Source: Dyella terrae
GTDB taxonomy: Bacteria; Pseudomonadota; Gammaproteobacteria; Xanthomonadales; Rhodanobacteraceae
Reading direction: 5' to 3'
Assembly (NCBI RefSeq): GCF_022394535.1
Contig: NZ_CP089414.1
Coordinates: forward strand, 1,922,001 to 1,986,000
Length of the DNA stretch: 64,000 nt
Positions 28,402 through 36,480 of this stretch are shown in pieces. Under the pieces are notes generated by a model. The model worked only from the letters and a program-made list of their open reading frames with translations, ran no database searches and had not been told where the DNA came from. Position numbers and translations under genes: made by a program. How positions within the stretch are numbered: the stretch's first letter is position 1; each line of letters starts with the position of its first letter.

Positions 28402-28881
28402 TTAGATGGATTCAACCACGACGCGTGGCTCCACGCGCACCGGGAAGTTCACGGAATTGGCAATGAAGCAACCGTGGTGCGCGGGATCGTGCGCAGCCTC
28501 GGCTTTGGCCGGGTCGCTGTCGGCCGTAATGGTGACGATTGGATGCAACACCACCTCTGTGAAGTGGCCGCCATGGACGTCCGTTTCCATCGTGCCCTCG
28601 GCGCTGTCGGTGTACGCCGTGACGACCACACCGGCGAGCACGGCCTGATGCAGGTACGACAACATGTGGCAGGTGGACAGCGCCGTCACCAGCATGTCCT
28701 CGGGGTTGTGCTTGCTGGCGTCGCCGCGAAACGCCGGATCGGATGAACCCTCCAGCATCGGCTTGCCTGCAATGCGGATCTCATGCCCGCGACCGTAACC
28801 TTGGTAAGTCTTGGTGCCAGTGCCCTGGTTGCCTGTCCAAGTGACGTCGACCTTGTAGTTGTGCTGATGCGTATGGCTCAC
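28402..28881 (-). CDS. OsmC/Ohr-family peroxiredoxin-like protein
   Basis: OsmC-like protein of 159 residues. The two redox Cys residues are in LSTCHMLSYLHQA (near residue 70) and HHGCFIANSVNFPV (near residue 137), with a Glu in HNPEDML. Proteins of this fold reduce organic hydroperoxides at the expense of dihydrolipoyl or small thiols. Its ATG overlaps the stop of the PaiB-like gene by 4 nt and argG follows at 39 nt, so it is carried inside the arginine operon although it has no known role there. Confidence 0.88.
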   Translation of the reverse strand: MSHTHQHNYKVDVTWTGNQGTGTKTYQGYGRGHEIRIAGKPMLEGSSDPAFRGDASKHNPEDMLVTALSTCHMLSYLHQAVLAGVVVTAYTDSAEGTMETDVHGGHFTEVVLHPIVTITADSDPAKAEAAHDPAHHGCFIANSVNFPVRVEPRVVVESI

Positions 28882-29501
28882 GACCTGTCCTTTTCTTGTT
28901 GTGACATGAGATCGGCCAGCTCCGCGTCGCCACGACCGGCGCGCTCACCCAATCCCGCATGCACGCCTGCGCGATTGGCATCAGGATGGTTCTGGCTCAG
29001 CTTGAACTTACCTTCGATGCGATCGATGGAAATCTCGAGACCCACGATGGCGCGCAGCATCTTTTCAATGTGGTCTTCTGGCGCGTCCGACACGTGCCAC
29101 GGCTCAGGCTGGCCAACTTCGTGGCGATCGGTCAGGCGCTCCAGCAGCGCGCGCAGCCACGCGCCATCGCTGACCGTACGCAGGCGGCCATGCACATGCA
29201 CCACGGCGTAGTTCCACGTCGGCACTTCGCGATGGGTTTCCCGCTTGCTGGGGTACCAATTCGGACTCACGTAGCCGTCAGGGCCACGGAAGATCACCAG
29301 CACTTCGGCACCATCCATGCGCGACAGCTCGTTACCGCGCGCGACGTGCCCGTGCAGTTTTCCGTCCACCAGCTCTAGCGGCAGATGATTCGCCGCCAGA
29401 CCGCCCTCGCCGTGCGTCACTATGGTGGCGAACGGATACGCATGCATCAGTGCGTGCAGCTTCTCGCTGTTCGCTTCCTTGAAGTGCGAGGGTACGTACA
29501 T
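28878..29501 (-). CDS. PaiB-like FMN-binding protein
   Basis: FMN-binding split-barrel protein of 207 residues of the PaiB type. MYVPSHFKEANSEKLHALM at the start, LVIFRGPDGYVSPNWYPSK (near residue 70) and VPTWNYAVVHVHGRL (near 93) are the family hallmarks. PaiB was described as a negative regulator in Bacillus, but most relatives are probably flavin- or haem-binding oxidoreductases, so regulation should not be assumed. It begins 2 nt after the argF' stop, and the OsmC gene overlaps its 3' end. Confidence 0.88.
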   Translation of the reverse strand: MYVPSHFKEANSEKLHALMHAYPFATIVTHGEGGLAANHLPLELVDGKLHGHVARGNELSRMDGAEVLVIFRGPDGYVSPNWYPSKRETHREVPTWNYAVVHVHGRLRTVSDGAWLRALLERLTDRHEVGQPEPWHVSDAPEDHIEKMLRAIVGLEISIDRIEGKFKLSQNHPDANRAGVHAGLGERAGRGDAELADLMSQQEKDRS

Positions 29502-29503
29502 GA

Positions 29504-30511
29504 TCAGCGCTGACCCATCAGCGAGGCCATCACCGCCTTCTGCACGTGCAGACGGTTCTCGGCTTCGTCGATGGCGATACAGGCCGGCGAATCCATCACC
29601 GCGTCGGTAGCCTTCACGTTGCGGCGCAGCGGTAGGCAGTGGCTGAAGAGACCGTTGTTGGTCAGCGCCATCTTCGCCTCGTCGACGATGAAGTGCTTAT
29701 TGGCTTCGCGGACCGGCTTTTCCTGTTCCCAACGACCGAAGAACGGCAGTGCGCCCCAGCTCTTGGCGTAAACGACGTCGGCGCCACGGTAGGCGTCCTC
29801 GATATCGTGACTCACCTTGAGCGAGCCGCCGTTTTCCTTCGCGTTCTGGTAGCCGAACTCCATGTAGCGCTCGTCGAGCACATAGTCAGGCGTGGGGCAC
29901 AGCAGGGTCACGTCCATGCCCATCTTGGTGGCGATGAGTAGAGCCGAGTTGGCGACGGCCGTGTTAAGCGGCTTGGGGTGGTACGTCCAGGTGAGCACGT
30001 ACTTCTTGTTCTGCAGGTTGCCCAGGTGCTCCTTCAGCGCCAGCGCGTGCGCCAGTTCCTGGCACGGATGGGTGATGGTTTCCATGTTGATCACCGGCAC
30101 CGTCGCGTACTTGGCGAACGCCTTGATCACGTTGTCCTCGCGGTCCACCGCCCAGTCCTGGAATTTCGGAAAGGCTCGCACAGCGATCAGGTCCACATAG
30201 CGCGACAGCACGCGCGCCACTTCCGCGATGTGCTCTTCGGTATCACCGTCCATCACCGTGCCGACTTCGAACTCGATCGGCCACGCGTCCTTGCCCGGTG
30301 CCAGCACGATGGCATGGCCACCGAGGTGGAAGGCGCCCAGCTCAAAGCTGGTACGCGTGCGCATGGACGGGTTGAAGAACATCAGCGCCACCGACTTGCC
30401 TGCCAGCTGCTGGCCGCGCGGCGAGCGCTTAAAAGCCGAGGCCTGCTCAAGCAGCGCATCGATCTCAGCGCGACTGTAATCCTGGGTGGTCAGAAAGTGG
30501 CGGAGCGTCAT
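29504..30511 (-). CDS. argF': N-acetylornithine carbamoyltransferase
   Basis: Acetylornithine transcarbamylase, 335 residues, makes N-acetylcitrulline from N-acetylornithine and carbamoyl phosphate. Evidence is the phosphate-binding FNPSMRTRTSFELGAF, the AOTC-type stretch AWPIEFEVGTVMDGDTEEHI, ITHPCQELAHALAL and CLPLRRNVKATDAVM. The Lys of the last motif matches the carboxylated Lys described for the Xanthomonas enzyme. The ATG at 30511 begins where homologues begin; AAGGG lies 11 nt upstream. The frame is open upstream, but that part encodes the leader terminator, so it is not coding. It is the first gene of the arg-pro block and sits behind an apparent attenuator. Confidence 0.95.
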   Translation of the reverse strand: MTLRHFLTTQDYSRAEIDALLEQASAFKRSPRGQQLAGKSVALMFFNPSMRTRTSFELGAFHLGGHAIVLAPGKDAWPIEFEVGTVMDGDTEEHIAEVARVLSRYVDLIAVRAFPKFQDWAVDREDNVIKAFAKYATVPVINMETITHPCQELAHALALKEHLGNLQNKKYVLTWTYHPKPLNTAVANSALLIATKMGMDVTLLCPTPDYVLDERYMEFGYQNAKENGGSLKVSHDIEDAYRGADVVYAKSWGALPFFGRWEQEKPVREANKHFIVDEAKMALTNNGLFSHCLPLRRNVKATDAVMDSPACIAIDEAENRLHVQKAVMASLMGQR

Positions 30512-30551
30512 GGTGGAGGTTGCCCTTATCGAATCGTCGGAATCCAGAAAC

Positions 30552-30579
30552 AAAAAAACCCGGCTGCTAGCCGGGTTTT
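30552..30579 (-). terminator. intrinsic terminator in the argF' leader (attenuator)
   Basis: Read on the minus strand, CCCGGCT and AGCCGGG pair around an AGC loop, extended by four A-U pairs to an 11-bp stem, followed by seven consecutive T. It lies 40 nt before the argF' ATG and 32 nt after the leader-peptide stop. The 5' arm (30570-30576) can instead pair with 30614-30620, which would break the terminator. Confidence 0.85.
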
Positions 30580-30621
30580 GTCGTCGATGCACGTTAAACG
30601 CGTGCGACAGCCTACCCGGCC
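30569..30621 (-). promoter_or_regulatory. putative antiterminator hairpin
   Basis: On the minus strand GGCCGGGT (30621-30614) can pair with ACCCGGCT (30576-30569), seven Watson-Crick pairs plus one G-U. The spacer itself folds (GTCGCACG with CGTG and CGAC around CGTTTAA), which would bring the two arms together. Forming this hairpin uses up the 5' arm of the terminator. The upstream arm contains the last sense codons and part of the stop codon of the leader reading frame, so a ribosome finishing the leader would block it. Confidence 0.65.
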
Positions 30622-30716
30622 AATTGGCGGAGCAGCGGTCGGCGAGCACGCGACGTCATCCCAGCGGCCATGCGGGCGCTAGTGAGGACGGTGGCGGTAT
30701 AGACGGCTGCGGACAT
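30612..30716 (-). CDS. putative arginine leader peptide
   Basis: A 34-codon frame with ATG at 30714-30716, GGAA 6 nt upstream and TAG at 30612-30614. The peptide ends SRARRPLLRQLAG: four Arg codons (CGT, CGC, CGA, CGC) fall within codons 23-30, and a fifth is codon 15. An in-frame ATGATG at 30741-30746 could extend it by ten codons. A possible promoter is TTGCAT (30765-30770), 17 nt, CATGAT (30742-30747), which would favour the shorter form. A ribosome waiting for arginyl-tRNA at codons 23-26 would leave the antiterminator arm free; one reaching the stop would cover it. High-G+C genomes are rich in Arg codons, so the cluster alone is weak evidence; its fit with the hairpins is what counts. 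Confidence 0.6.
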   Translation of the reverse strand: MSAAVYTATVLTSARMAAGMTSRARRPLLRQLAG

Positions 30717-30791
30717 GGAAGTTCCGGGAGGTTGAACTCGCATCATGACGGGAATTTCGCTGCCATGCAACAACAAGTGCCCACGGATAGA

Positions 30792-30817
30792 ACATCGCCG
30801 CCCGAAGGCGGCGATGT
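30792..30817 (-). terminator. hairpin after the glycine-zipper gene
   Basis: On the minus strand a perfect 11-bp stem with a TTCG tetraloop starts 12 nt after the stop codon, followed by TCT. It separates this gene from the arginine leader, so the arginine block needs its own promoter in 30717-30791. Confidence 0.7.
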
Positions 30818-30828
30818 CGGCCTGGATC

Positions 30829-31368
30829 TCAGTCGGCGGGAGAAACGCTCACCCGCACACGCAAGCGTTCGCCGGGGTCGTAGTTGAGGCGGGACAGGTA
30901 CACCTCGCCCCGGTAACGGTATTCCACGTCATAGCCCATGATGCGGCGCTGCTCGCTCACTTCGCTGACCTGGCGGCAATGGGTTTCGGTGGTCTCATAC
31001 TCACCACCGCCCGACTGAGTGGCACTGTTGCCGACGGCGCCACCCGCCACGGCGCCAACCACGGTTGCCGCCGTACGGCCACTGCCCCGGCCCACGGTAC
31101 TGCCCAGCACGCCACCCACCACAGCACCCAGAATGGTGCCGGCAGCCGACCCCTGGCTGGGGGTCTGACGCACTACCTGTTGGTCATAGCATTCCTGGCG
31201 CGGCACTTCGGTACGTGCCACGCCATACACCGGATCGACGCGCAGCACATCAGCCCATCCATAGTGGGTGTTGTCGTCATTTTGTTGATTCTGGTACCGC
31301 GCATCCTGCGCAAACACGCCAGTGGTCACTAGGGACAGCACCAGCGCAGGGAACAACCACTTGGTCAT
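30829..31368 (-). CDS. glycine-zipper 2TM envelope protein
   Basis: Exported protein of 179 residues with a signal peptide ending in GVFAQ (about residue 20). The core has AAGTILGAVVGGVLGSTVG and AATVVGAVAGGAVGNSA (about residues 84-120), a double glycine-zipper as in the Rick_17kDa/SlyB-like family of outer-membrane proteins. The C-terminal domain has THCRQVSEVSEQRRIMGYDVEYRYRGE, cited by its first and last residues, ending with a predicted beta-strand. ATG 31368 is preceded by GGAGGT at 6 nt. Such proteins affect envelope integrity, but a precise role is unknown. Confidence 0.85.
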   Translation of the reverse strand: MTKWLFPALVLSLVTTGVFAQDARYQNQQNDDNTHYGWADVLRVDPVYGVARTEVPRQECYDQQVVRQTPSQGSAAGTILGAVVGGVLGSTVGRGSGRTAATVVGAVAGGAVGNSATQSGGGEYETTETHCRQVSEVSEQRRIMGYDVEYRYRGEVYLSRLNYDPGERLRVRVSVSPAD

Positions 31369-31628
31369 TACGACCTCCGCAAGGAGCAACTCGGGGCGCA
31401 TCTCTGCACCTCATAGCATCCATTCCAGCAAATTCACTCTGAATCGACGCTTAGAAGTTGTCCTAAAGTTGGACGAACGTCTGCCGTTGTTCATCCATCC
31501 GGCTCTGTTCCGGCGGGCAACCGGCAGGCCGGGGCCCTGTGGCCTGCGGAGCGCTCTACGGCTTGTTAAGATGCGCGACTGGCTTGCGCCGCCCGGCGCC
31601 GCTATCCACCGTCCGGACCACCCGACCG

Positions 31629-33017
31629 ATGCCGATTTCGCTCCATAACAGCCTGACGCGCCGCGTAGAACCGTTCACCCCGCTCGACCCGAACCGGGTC
31701 ACGATGTACCTGTGCGGGCCGACGGTCTACAACTACGTGCACATCGGCAATGCGCGCGGACCGGTGCTGTTCGATGTGCTGGCGAAGCTGCTGCGCCGCC
31801 ACTACCCGAACGTGGTCTACGCCCGCAACATCACCGACGTCGACGACAAGATCAACGCAGCGGCCCAGCAGCTGGGTGTGGGCATCGAGAGCATCACCAC
31901 GCGCTACGCCCAGGCCTATCGCGAGGACATGGCCAAGCTGGGCATTGCCCCGCCGGACGTGGAGCCACACGCCACGGCGCACATCCCGCAGATCATCGCC
32001 ATGATCGAGCGACTGATCGCCAGCGGCCACGCCTATGCGGCGGAAGGCCATGTGCTGTTCAAGGTGGGCTCGTACCCTGCCTACGGCGCACTTTCGGGAC
32101 GCGACCCCGAGGAACTGCTGGCTGGCGCGCGCGTGGAAGTGGCGCCCTATAAGGAAAGCCCAGGCGACTTCGTGCTGTGGAAGCCCTCCACCCCCGAACT
32201 GCCAGGCTGGGACAGCCCCTGGGGTCGCGGCCGCCCGGGCTGGCACATCGAATGCTCGGCCATGAGCGAGGCCCACCTGGGCGAAACCATCGACATCCAT
32301 GCCGGCGGCGTCGATCTGCAGTTCCCGCATCACGAGAATGAGATCGCCCAGTCCACTTGCGCCCACGGCGGCAAAACCTTCGCCCGCTTCTGGCTGCACA
32401 ACGGCATGCTGACCTTTAGCGGCCGCAAGATGTCCAAGTCGCTGGGCAACGTGATGTTGGTGCACGAATTGCTGAAGCAGCATCCACCGGAGGCCTTGCG
32501 CCTGCTGCTGCTGCGTGGCCATTACCGTCAGCCGCTGGACTGGTCAGACGGCGCTGTGGCGCAGGCGATCAGCACCCTCGACGGCTGGTATCGCGTGCTG
32601 CGCGACCTGGCCGATGTCGACGTGGATACGGCCAACCCGCCCGTTCCGGCGACGATTGAAGCGGCACTGTGCGACGACCTCAATACGCCGCAGGCACTGG
32701 CCGAACTGTCTCAGCTGGCCGATACCGCTCGTCAGGCGAGCACTCCTGAAGCCCGACACGATGCCAAGGCGACCCTGCTCGGTGCCGGCGCCGTGCTTGG
32801 CCTGCTGCAACAGGACCCGGAAACCTGGTTCAAGCAGGCTGGCGGCGAAGATGCCGTTGATGAAGCGCGCGTCGAGGCACTGCTTGCAGAGCGCCGCAGC
32901 GCCCGCGCTGCCAAGGACTTCAAGCGCGCCGACGCCATCCGAGAGGAACTCACCGCGATGGGTGTCGCGATTGAGGATGGGGCGCAAGGTACGCGCTGGA
33001 GCGTCGTGAAGGGCTAA
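31629..33017 (+). CDS. cysS: cysteinyl-tRNA synthetase
   Basis: CysRS, 462 residues, a class I synthetase that charges tRNA-Cys. The HIGH-like motif is [10 protein letters not shown], preceded by the zinc Cys of MYLCGPTVY. More zinc ligands are in GWHIECSAM and [11 protein letters not shown], and KMSKSLGN is the KMSKS loop (near residue 270). C-terminal helical and anticodon-binding domains follow. Start at ATG 31629, where the family begins; the open frame upstream has no similarity. A 260-nt region separates it from the divergent glycine-zipper gene, in which I see no clear element beyond probable promoters. Confidence 0.97.
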   Translation: MPISLHNSLTRRVEPFTPLDPNRVTMYLCGPTVYNYVHIGNARGPVLFDVLAKLLRRHYPNVVYARNITDVDDKINAAAQQLGVGIESITTRYAQAYREDMAKLGIAPPDVEPHATAHIPQIIAMIERLIASGHAYAAEGHVLFKVGSYPAYGALSGRDPEELLAGARVEVAPYKESPGDFVLWKPSTPELPGWDSPWGRGRPGWHIECSAMSEAHLGETIDIHAGGVDLQFPHHENEIAQSTCAHGGKTFARFWLHNGMLTFSGRKMSKSLGNVMLVHELLKQHPPEALRLLLLRGHYRQPLDWSDGAVAQAISTLDGWYRVLRDLADVDVDTANPPVPATIEAALCDDLNTPQALAELSQLADTARQASTPEARHDAKATLLGAGAVLGLLQQDPETWFKQAGGEDAVDEARVEALLAERRSARAAKDFKRADAIREELTAMGVAIEDGAQGTRWSVVKG

Positions 33018-33083
33018 GCAGCCTTCCATCGGAAGTACCAGCCCCCTATGTAATGACGGGGCTAGATTGACTCCTCACCCCAG

Positions 33084-33106
33084 CCCTCTCCCCACAGGGG
33101 AGAGGG
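33084..33106. repeat. dispersed palindromic repeat (CCCTCTCCCC type)
   Basis: A perfect 10-bp stem (33084-33093 with 33097-33106) and an ACA loop, flanked by CTCACCCCAGC. Related copies lie at 46912-46934 (opposite flank orientation) and, degenerate, near 47289. This unit is common between genes in Xanthomonadales. It may end cysS transcription, though no U-tract follows. Confidence 0.75.
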
Positions 33107-33148
33107 CGCAGAAAAGCGGCGCATGCCCAAACGCGCGATAATGGCGCT

Positions 33149-33583
33149 ATGAATGCCATCGCCACTTCCAGCGCCGAACAGGCGCAGCAAGACATCGTCG
33201 ACGAATTTGCCTTCTTTGGAGACTGGACTGAGCGCTACCAGTACCTGATCGACCTGGGCAAGCAGTTGCCGGACTTTCCGGAAGACCTGAAGATCGAGGA
33301 TTACCGCGTGCACGGCTGCCAGTCGATGGTGTGGCTGGTGCCCAGCGGGGATGCAGGCAAGCTGCACTTCCAGGCCACCAGCGACTCCGCCATCGTCTCC
33401 GGACTGATCGCCCTGGTGCTACGCGTGTATTCGGACCGCTCCGCCCGCGACATCGTCGCCACGGAACCGGCCTTCATCCAAGCCATTGGCCTGGCGAAGC
33501 ACCTTTCGCCCACGCGCTCGAACGGCCTCGCCGCCATGCTGGCGAAGATCAAGGCGTATGCCGCGGCCACGCTGAAAGCCTGA
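33149..33583 (+). CDS. sufE: SufE-family cysteine desulfurase activator
   Basis: SufE-like protein of 144 residues. It accepts the persulfide sulfur from a SufS-type cysteine desulfurase and passes it on for Fe-S cluster assembly. The acceptor Cys57 lies in RVHGCQSMVWL, and SPTRSNGLAAMLAKIKAYA closes the domain as in SufE. No other suf gene lies next to it. It follows cysS, a gene also tied to cysteine, after 131 nt containing a dispersed repeat. A bidirectional terminator follows. Confidence 0.92.
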   Translation: MNAIATSSAEQAQQDIVDEFAFFGDWTERYQYLIDLGKQLPDFPEDLKIEDYRVHGCQSMVWLVPSGDAGKLHFQATSDSAIVSGLIALVLRVYSDRSARDIVATEPAFIQAIGLAKHLSPTRSNGLAAMLAKIKAYAAATLKA

Positions 33584-33609
33584 CCCGGCCATTACAAGAC
33601 ACCTCAAAA

Positions 33610-33636
33610 CAAAGCCCCGCGCAGCGGGGCTTTGTT
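33610..33636. terminator. bidirectional terminator between sufE and dksA
   Basis: An 11-bp stem (CAAAGCCCCGC with GCGGGGCTTTG) and GCA-type loop, flanked by A-rich and T-rich tracts, ends both the sufE and the dksA transcripts. Coordinates are accurate to a few bases. Confidence 0.85.
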
Positions 33637-33666
33637 TTATGCGGCACACGGCAAAGGTGCGACCGC

Positions 33667-34767
33667 TTAGTCGCCCATCTGCTTCTGCAGATGCTCGCGA
33701 CGCTCCTGCGCATCGAGCGACAAGGTGGCAATCGGGCGAGCGTCGAGACGCTCCACGCCAATTTCCTCGTCGGTCTCTTCGCAGAAGCCGTAGCGGCCTT
33801 CTTCGATGCGGCGCAGGGCCTTGTCGATCTTGGAGATCAGCTTGCGGTAACGATCACGCGTACGCAGCTCCAGCGAGTTTTCGGTCTCGCGGGTGGCGCG
33901 TTCAGCTTCATCGCCCACATCACGCACCTCATCACGCAGGTTCTCCATGGTCTGGCGCGACTCTTCCACCAACTGCTCACGCCATTCGCGCAGCTTGTTA
34001 CGGAAGTAGGCCAGGTGCTTGGGGTTCATGTACTCCTCGTCGTTCGAGGGGCGGTAACCCTTGGGCAGATCGATCAGCGTCGTAGAGGGCAGCGCATAAC
34101 GGCCGTCTTCACGGGTGATGCCATTGTCGAGAGTTGCAGATTTGTTCATCGAGGACTGCTGGGCTTTCTGAGTTTTGATGGGGATGTGACGAGCGGTCGC
34201 ACTGGCCACTTTGCCTGTGAAAGGCGATGTGACCGGCTTGGCCGGCACGGCATGGGAGACCGGGGTTGCCTTGGCCGGGGCCGGCGTCGCCGGCCGGGCA
34301 GCCGCAGGCTGCTTGGCGGGGACGGGGCTGGCCGCGGGCTTGGCGGGCGCTGCCTTGGCCGTCTTTGCCGGTGCCGGAGCCGGCTTCGCCGGCTTGGTCA
34401 CCGCCTTGGGCGGCTCCTTCTTGGCGGGCGCCGAAACTTTCTTGGCGACCGGTTTCTCAATTTTCTTAGCGACGGCCGGTTTCTTGGCCGGCGCCGCCTT
34501 CTTGGCGGGAGGCTTGGGAGCGGCCTTCTTGGCAACACTCTTGGCCGGAGCCTTGGCGACGACCTTCGCGGCGGCAGGCTTCTTGGCGGCGGCAGCCTTC
34601 TTCACCGGCGCCTTTGTCACGGCCGGCTTCTTGACCGCGGCTGCCTTGGTGGGCACCGCACTACGCCCGGCGGCAACCTTCTTGCCGGCCTTGACGTCTT
34701 TCACCTTGCCGGCAGGCTTTCCCTTCTGCGGCTTGGTGCCTGTCGCACTACGCGTCGTTTTCGCCAT
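33667..34767 (-). CDS. dksA: RNA polymerase-binding DksA with long Lys/Ala/Pro N-terminal tail
   Basis: DksA-family factor that enters the secondary channel of RNA polymerase and, with ppGpp, tunes stable-RNA and amino-acid promoters. About 205 N-terminal residues form a low-complexity Lys/Ala/Pro tail with AAKKPA and KPAPAPAK blocks like histone H1. The last 160 residues are the DksA core, with the coiled-coil tip DVGDEA matching the DxxDxA motif. The zinc finger is reduced: the four Cys positions read Cys-Thr-Ser-Ala ([11 protein letters not shown] and [11 protein letters not shown]), so zinc binding is unlikely. At 366 residues it is more than twice the size of E. coli DksA. ATG 34767 is the only start upstream of the tail. 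Confidence 0.93.
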   Translation of the reverse strand: MAKTTRSATGTKPQKGKPAGKVKDVKAGKKVAAGRSAVPTKAAAVKKPAVTKAPVKKAAAAKKPAAAKVVAKAPAKSVAKKAAPKPPAKKAAPAKKPAVAKKIEKPVAKKVSAPAKKEPPKAVTKPAKPAPAPAKTAKAAPAKPAASPVPAKQPAAARPATPAPAKATPVSHAVPAKPVTSPFTGKVASATARHIPIKTQKAQQSSMNKSATLDNGITREDGRYALPSTTLIDLPKGYRPSNDEEYMNPKHLAYFRNKLREWREQLVEESRQTMENLRDEVRDVGDEAERATRETENSLELRTRDRYRKLISKIDKALRRIEEGRYGFCEETDEEIGVERLDARPIATLSLDAQERREHLQKQMGD

Positions 34768-34892
34768 TTCCCTTCACCATTTTGGCCTTGGCGGCCGGGT
34801 GTTATAGCCCATGCGGCTTACACCGGCAACCTTGCTTCTGGAATACTTGCGCCACTACATGCCGCAAGCTGTTTTGGCAGCGTCAAACCGTC

Positions 34893-35153
34893 GTGACCCG
34901 ACTGATACTTCTATTGCTTGGCTTCTACAAGCGCTGGTTAAGCCCCCTGCTGGGTCAACGCTGCCGCTTCCATCCCAGCTGTTCCGATTATGCACGGATT
35001 GCCATCGTGCGCTTCGGGCCGCTCAGGGGGAGCGCACTTGTCATCTGGCGCCTGTTGCGCTGCCAGCCATTATGCGAGGGTGGCAATGACCCCGTCCCCG
35101 AGCACTTCACCTTTCGCCGCTGTCGCACCCCAGGAGAAACCCATGTCCACTGA
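34893..35153 (+). CDS. yidD: membrane protein insertion efficiency factor YidD
   Basis: YidD, 86 residues, a small membrane-associated protein that aids insertion by YidC. Characteristic stretches are [20 protein letters not shown] then [15 protein letters not shown] and [15 protein letters not shown]. It is read from GTG 34893, immediately before TRLILLLL, where homologues begin; the frame upstream carries nothing similar. Usually yidD lies in the rpmH-rnpA-yidD-yidC cluster; here it stands alone before dihydroorotase, whose ATG overlaps its 3' end by 11 nt. Confidence 0.9.
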   Translation: MTRLILLLLGFYKRWLSPLLGQRCRFHPSCSDYARIAIVRFGPLRGSALVIWRLLRCQPLCEGGNDPVPEHFTFRRCRTPGETHVH

Positions 35154-36480
35154 CTGGTTGATCAAAAACGCCGAGCTGGTCAACGAAGGCCGCCGTTTCC
35201 ACGCCGATGTGCGCGTGAAGCAGGGCCGTATCGACGCCATTGCCGGCGACCTGGACGCCCGCGCCGGCGAGCAGGTGGTCGACGCCAGCGGCCTCTGGCT
35301 ATTTCCGGGCATGATCGACGACCAGGTGCACTTCCGCGAACCCGGCCTGACGCAGAAGGCCGATATCGCTCACGAGTCGCGCGCCTGTGCCGCCGGCGGC
35401 ATCACCAGCTTCATGGAGATGCCCAACACCAAGCCGCCCGCACTGGACCGCGAGACGCTGGAAGCGAAGTATGCGCGCGGCGCGGAGGTCTCCGCCGTGA
35501 ACTATGCCTTCTATATGGGCGCCAGCAATGACAACCTCGAGGCCATCAAGCGCCTTGACCCGCTGGCAGCGCCCGGCATCAAGGTGTTCATGGGCGCCTC
35601 CACGGGCAACATGCTGGTGGATAACCCAGAGGTATTGAACGGCATTTTCCAGTACGCGCCTACGCCGATCATCACGCACTGCGAAGACACGCCGATGATC
35701 GACGTGAACCTCGCCAAGGCGCACGAGAAGTACGGCGACGACATTCCGGCCTGGGAGCATCCGCTGATCCGTTCGCGCGAGGCATGCATCAAGTCGACGC
35801 GCCTCGCCATCGAGCTGGCCCGACGCCACAACACCCGCCTGCACGTGCTGCACATCTCCACCGCGGACGAGCTAGCCCTGTTCGAGCCGGGCCCGATCAA
35901 GGGCAAGCGCATCACCGCTGAAACCTGCGTGCACTTCCTGCACTTCGACGACCGCGACTATGAGCGCCTGGGCTTCCTGATCAAGTGCAACCCGGCGATC
36001 AAGACCTCGGCCGACCGTGAAGCCATCATCAAGGCATTGGCCGAAGGCCGCCTGGACGTGCTGGCCACCGACCATGCGCCGCACTTGCTGGAAGAAAAGG
36101 GCCAGTTGCACGACAAGGCCCCCAGCGGCCTGCCGCTGGTGCAGTTCGCGCTGCAGGCAGCCCTGCAGCGTGTGTTCGAAGGCAAGCTGACCCTGGAGCG
36201 CGTGGTGGAGGCCGTGACGCATGCACCGGCCACGCTGTTTGATGTGAAGGAGCGCGGCTTCCTGCGCGAAGGCTATGCCGCGGATCTGGTGCTGGTCGAC
36301 CCCAACAAGCCGCACACAGTGCGTCGCGAGGAAGTGCTGTCCAAGTGCGGCTGGTCGCCGTTCGAGGGCTACACCTTCAACAGCTCGATCGCGGCCACCT
36401 TCGTGAACGGCCAACGCGTGTGGGATGGCAAGAGCGTCGATCAGGCCGTGCGCGGCCAGCGCCTGGCCTTTGATCGATGA
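35143..36480 (+). CDS. pyrC: dihydroorotase
   Basis: Class I-type dihydroorotase, 445 residues, which cyclises carbamoyl-aspartate in pyrimidine synthesis. The zinc ligands are complete: [10 protein letters not shown] (His-x-His type, near residue 60), the carboxylated Lys in [12 protein letters not shown], His in IITHCEDTP, His in [10 protein letters not shown] and Asp in ATDHAPH. It is therefore an active enzyme and not the inactive PyrC' homologue. ATG 35143 lies 6 nt after GGAG. It overlaps yidD, and the M23 peptidase gene overlaps its stop. No other pyr gene is adjacent. Confidence 0.93.
   Translation: MSTDWLIKNAELVNEGRRFHADVRVKQGRIDAIAGDLDARAGEQVVDASGLWLFPGMIDDQVHFREPGLTQKADIAHESRACAAGGITSFMEMPNTKPPALDRETLEAKYARGAEVSAVNYAFYMGASNDNLEAIKRLDPLAAPGIKVFMGASTGNMLVDNPEVLNGIFQYAPTPIITHCEDTPMIDVNLAKAHEKYGDDIPAWEHPLIRSREACIKSTRLAIELARRHNTRLHVLHISTADELALFEPGPIKGKRITAETCVHFLHFDDRDYERLGFLIKCNPAIKTSADREAIIKALAEGRLDVLATDHAPHLLEEKGQLHDKAPSGLPLVQFALQAALQRVFEGKLTLERVVEAVTHAPATLFDVKERGFLREGYAADLVLVDPNKPHTVRREEVLSKCGWSPFEGYTFNSSIAATFVNGQRVWDGKSVDQAVRGQRLAFDR

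Noticed and set aside
30512..30649. 46-codon N-terminal extension of argF'
   Set aside because: These codons cover the leader terminator and are not conserved in acetylornithine carbamoyltransferases, which start at 30511.
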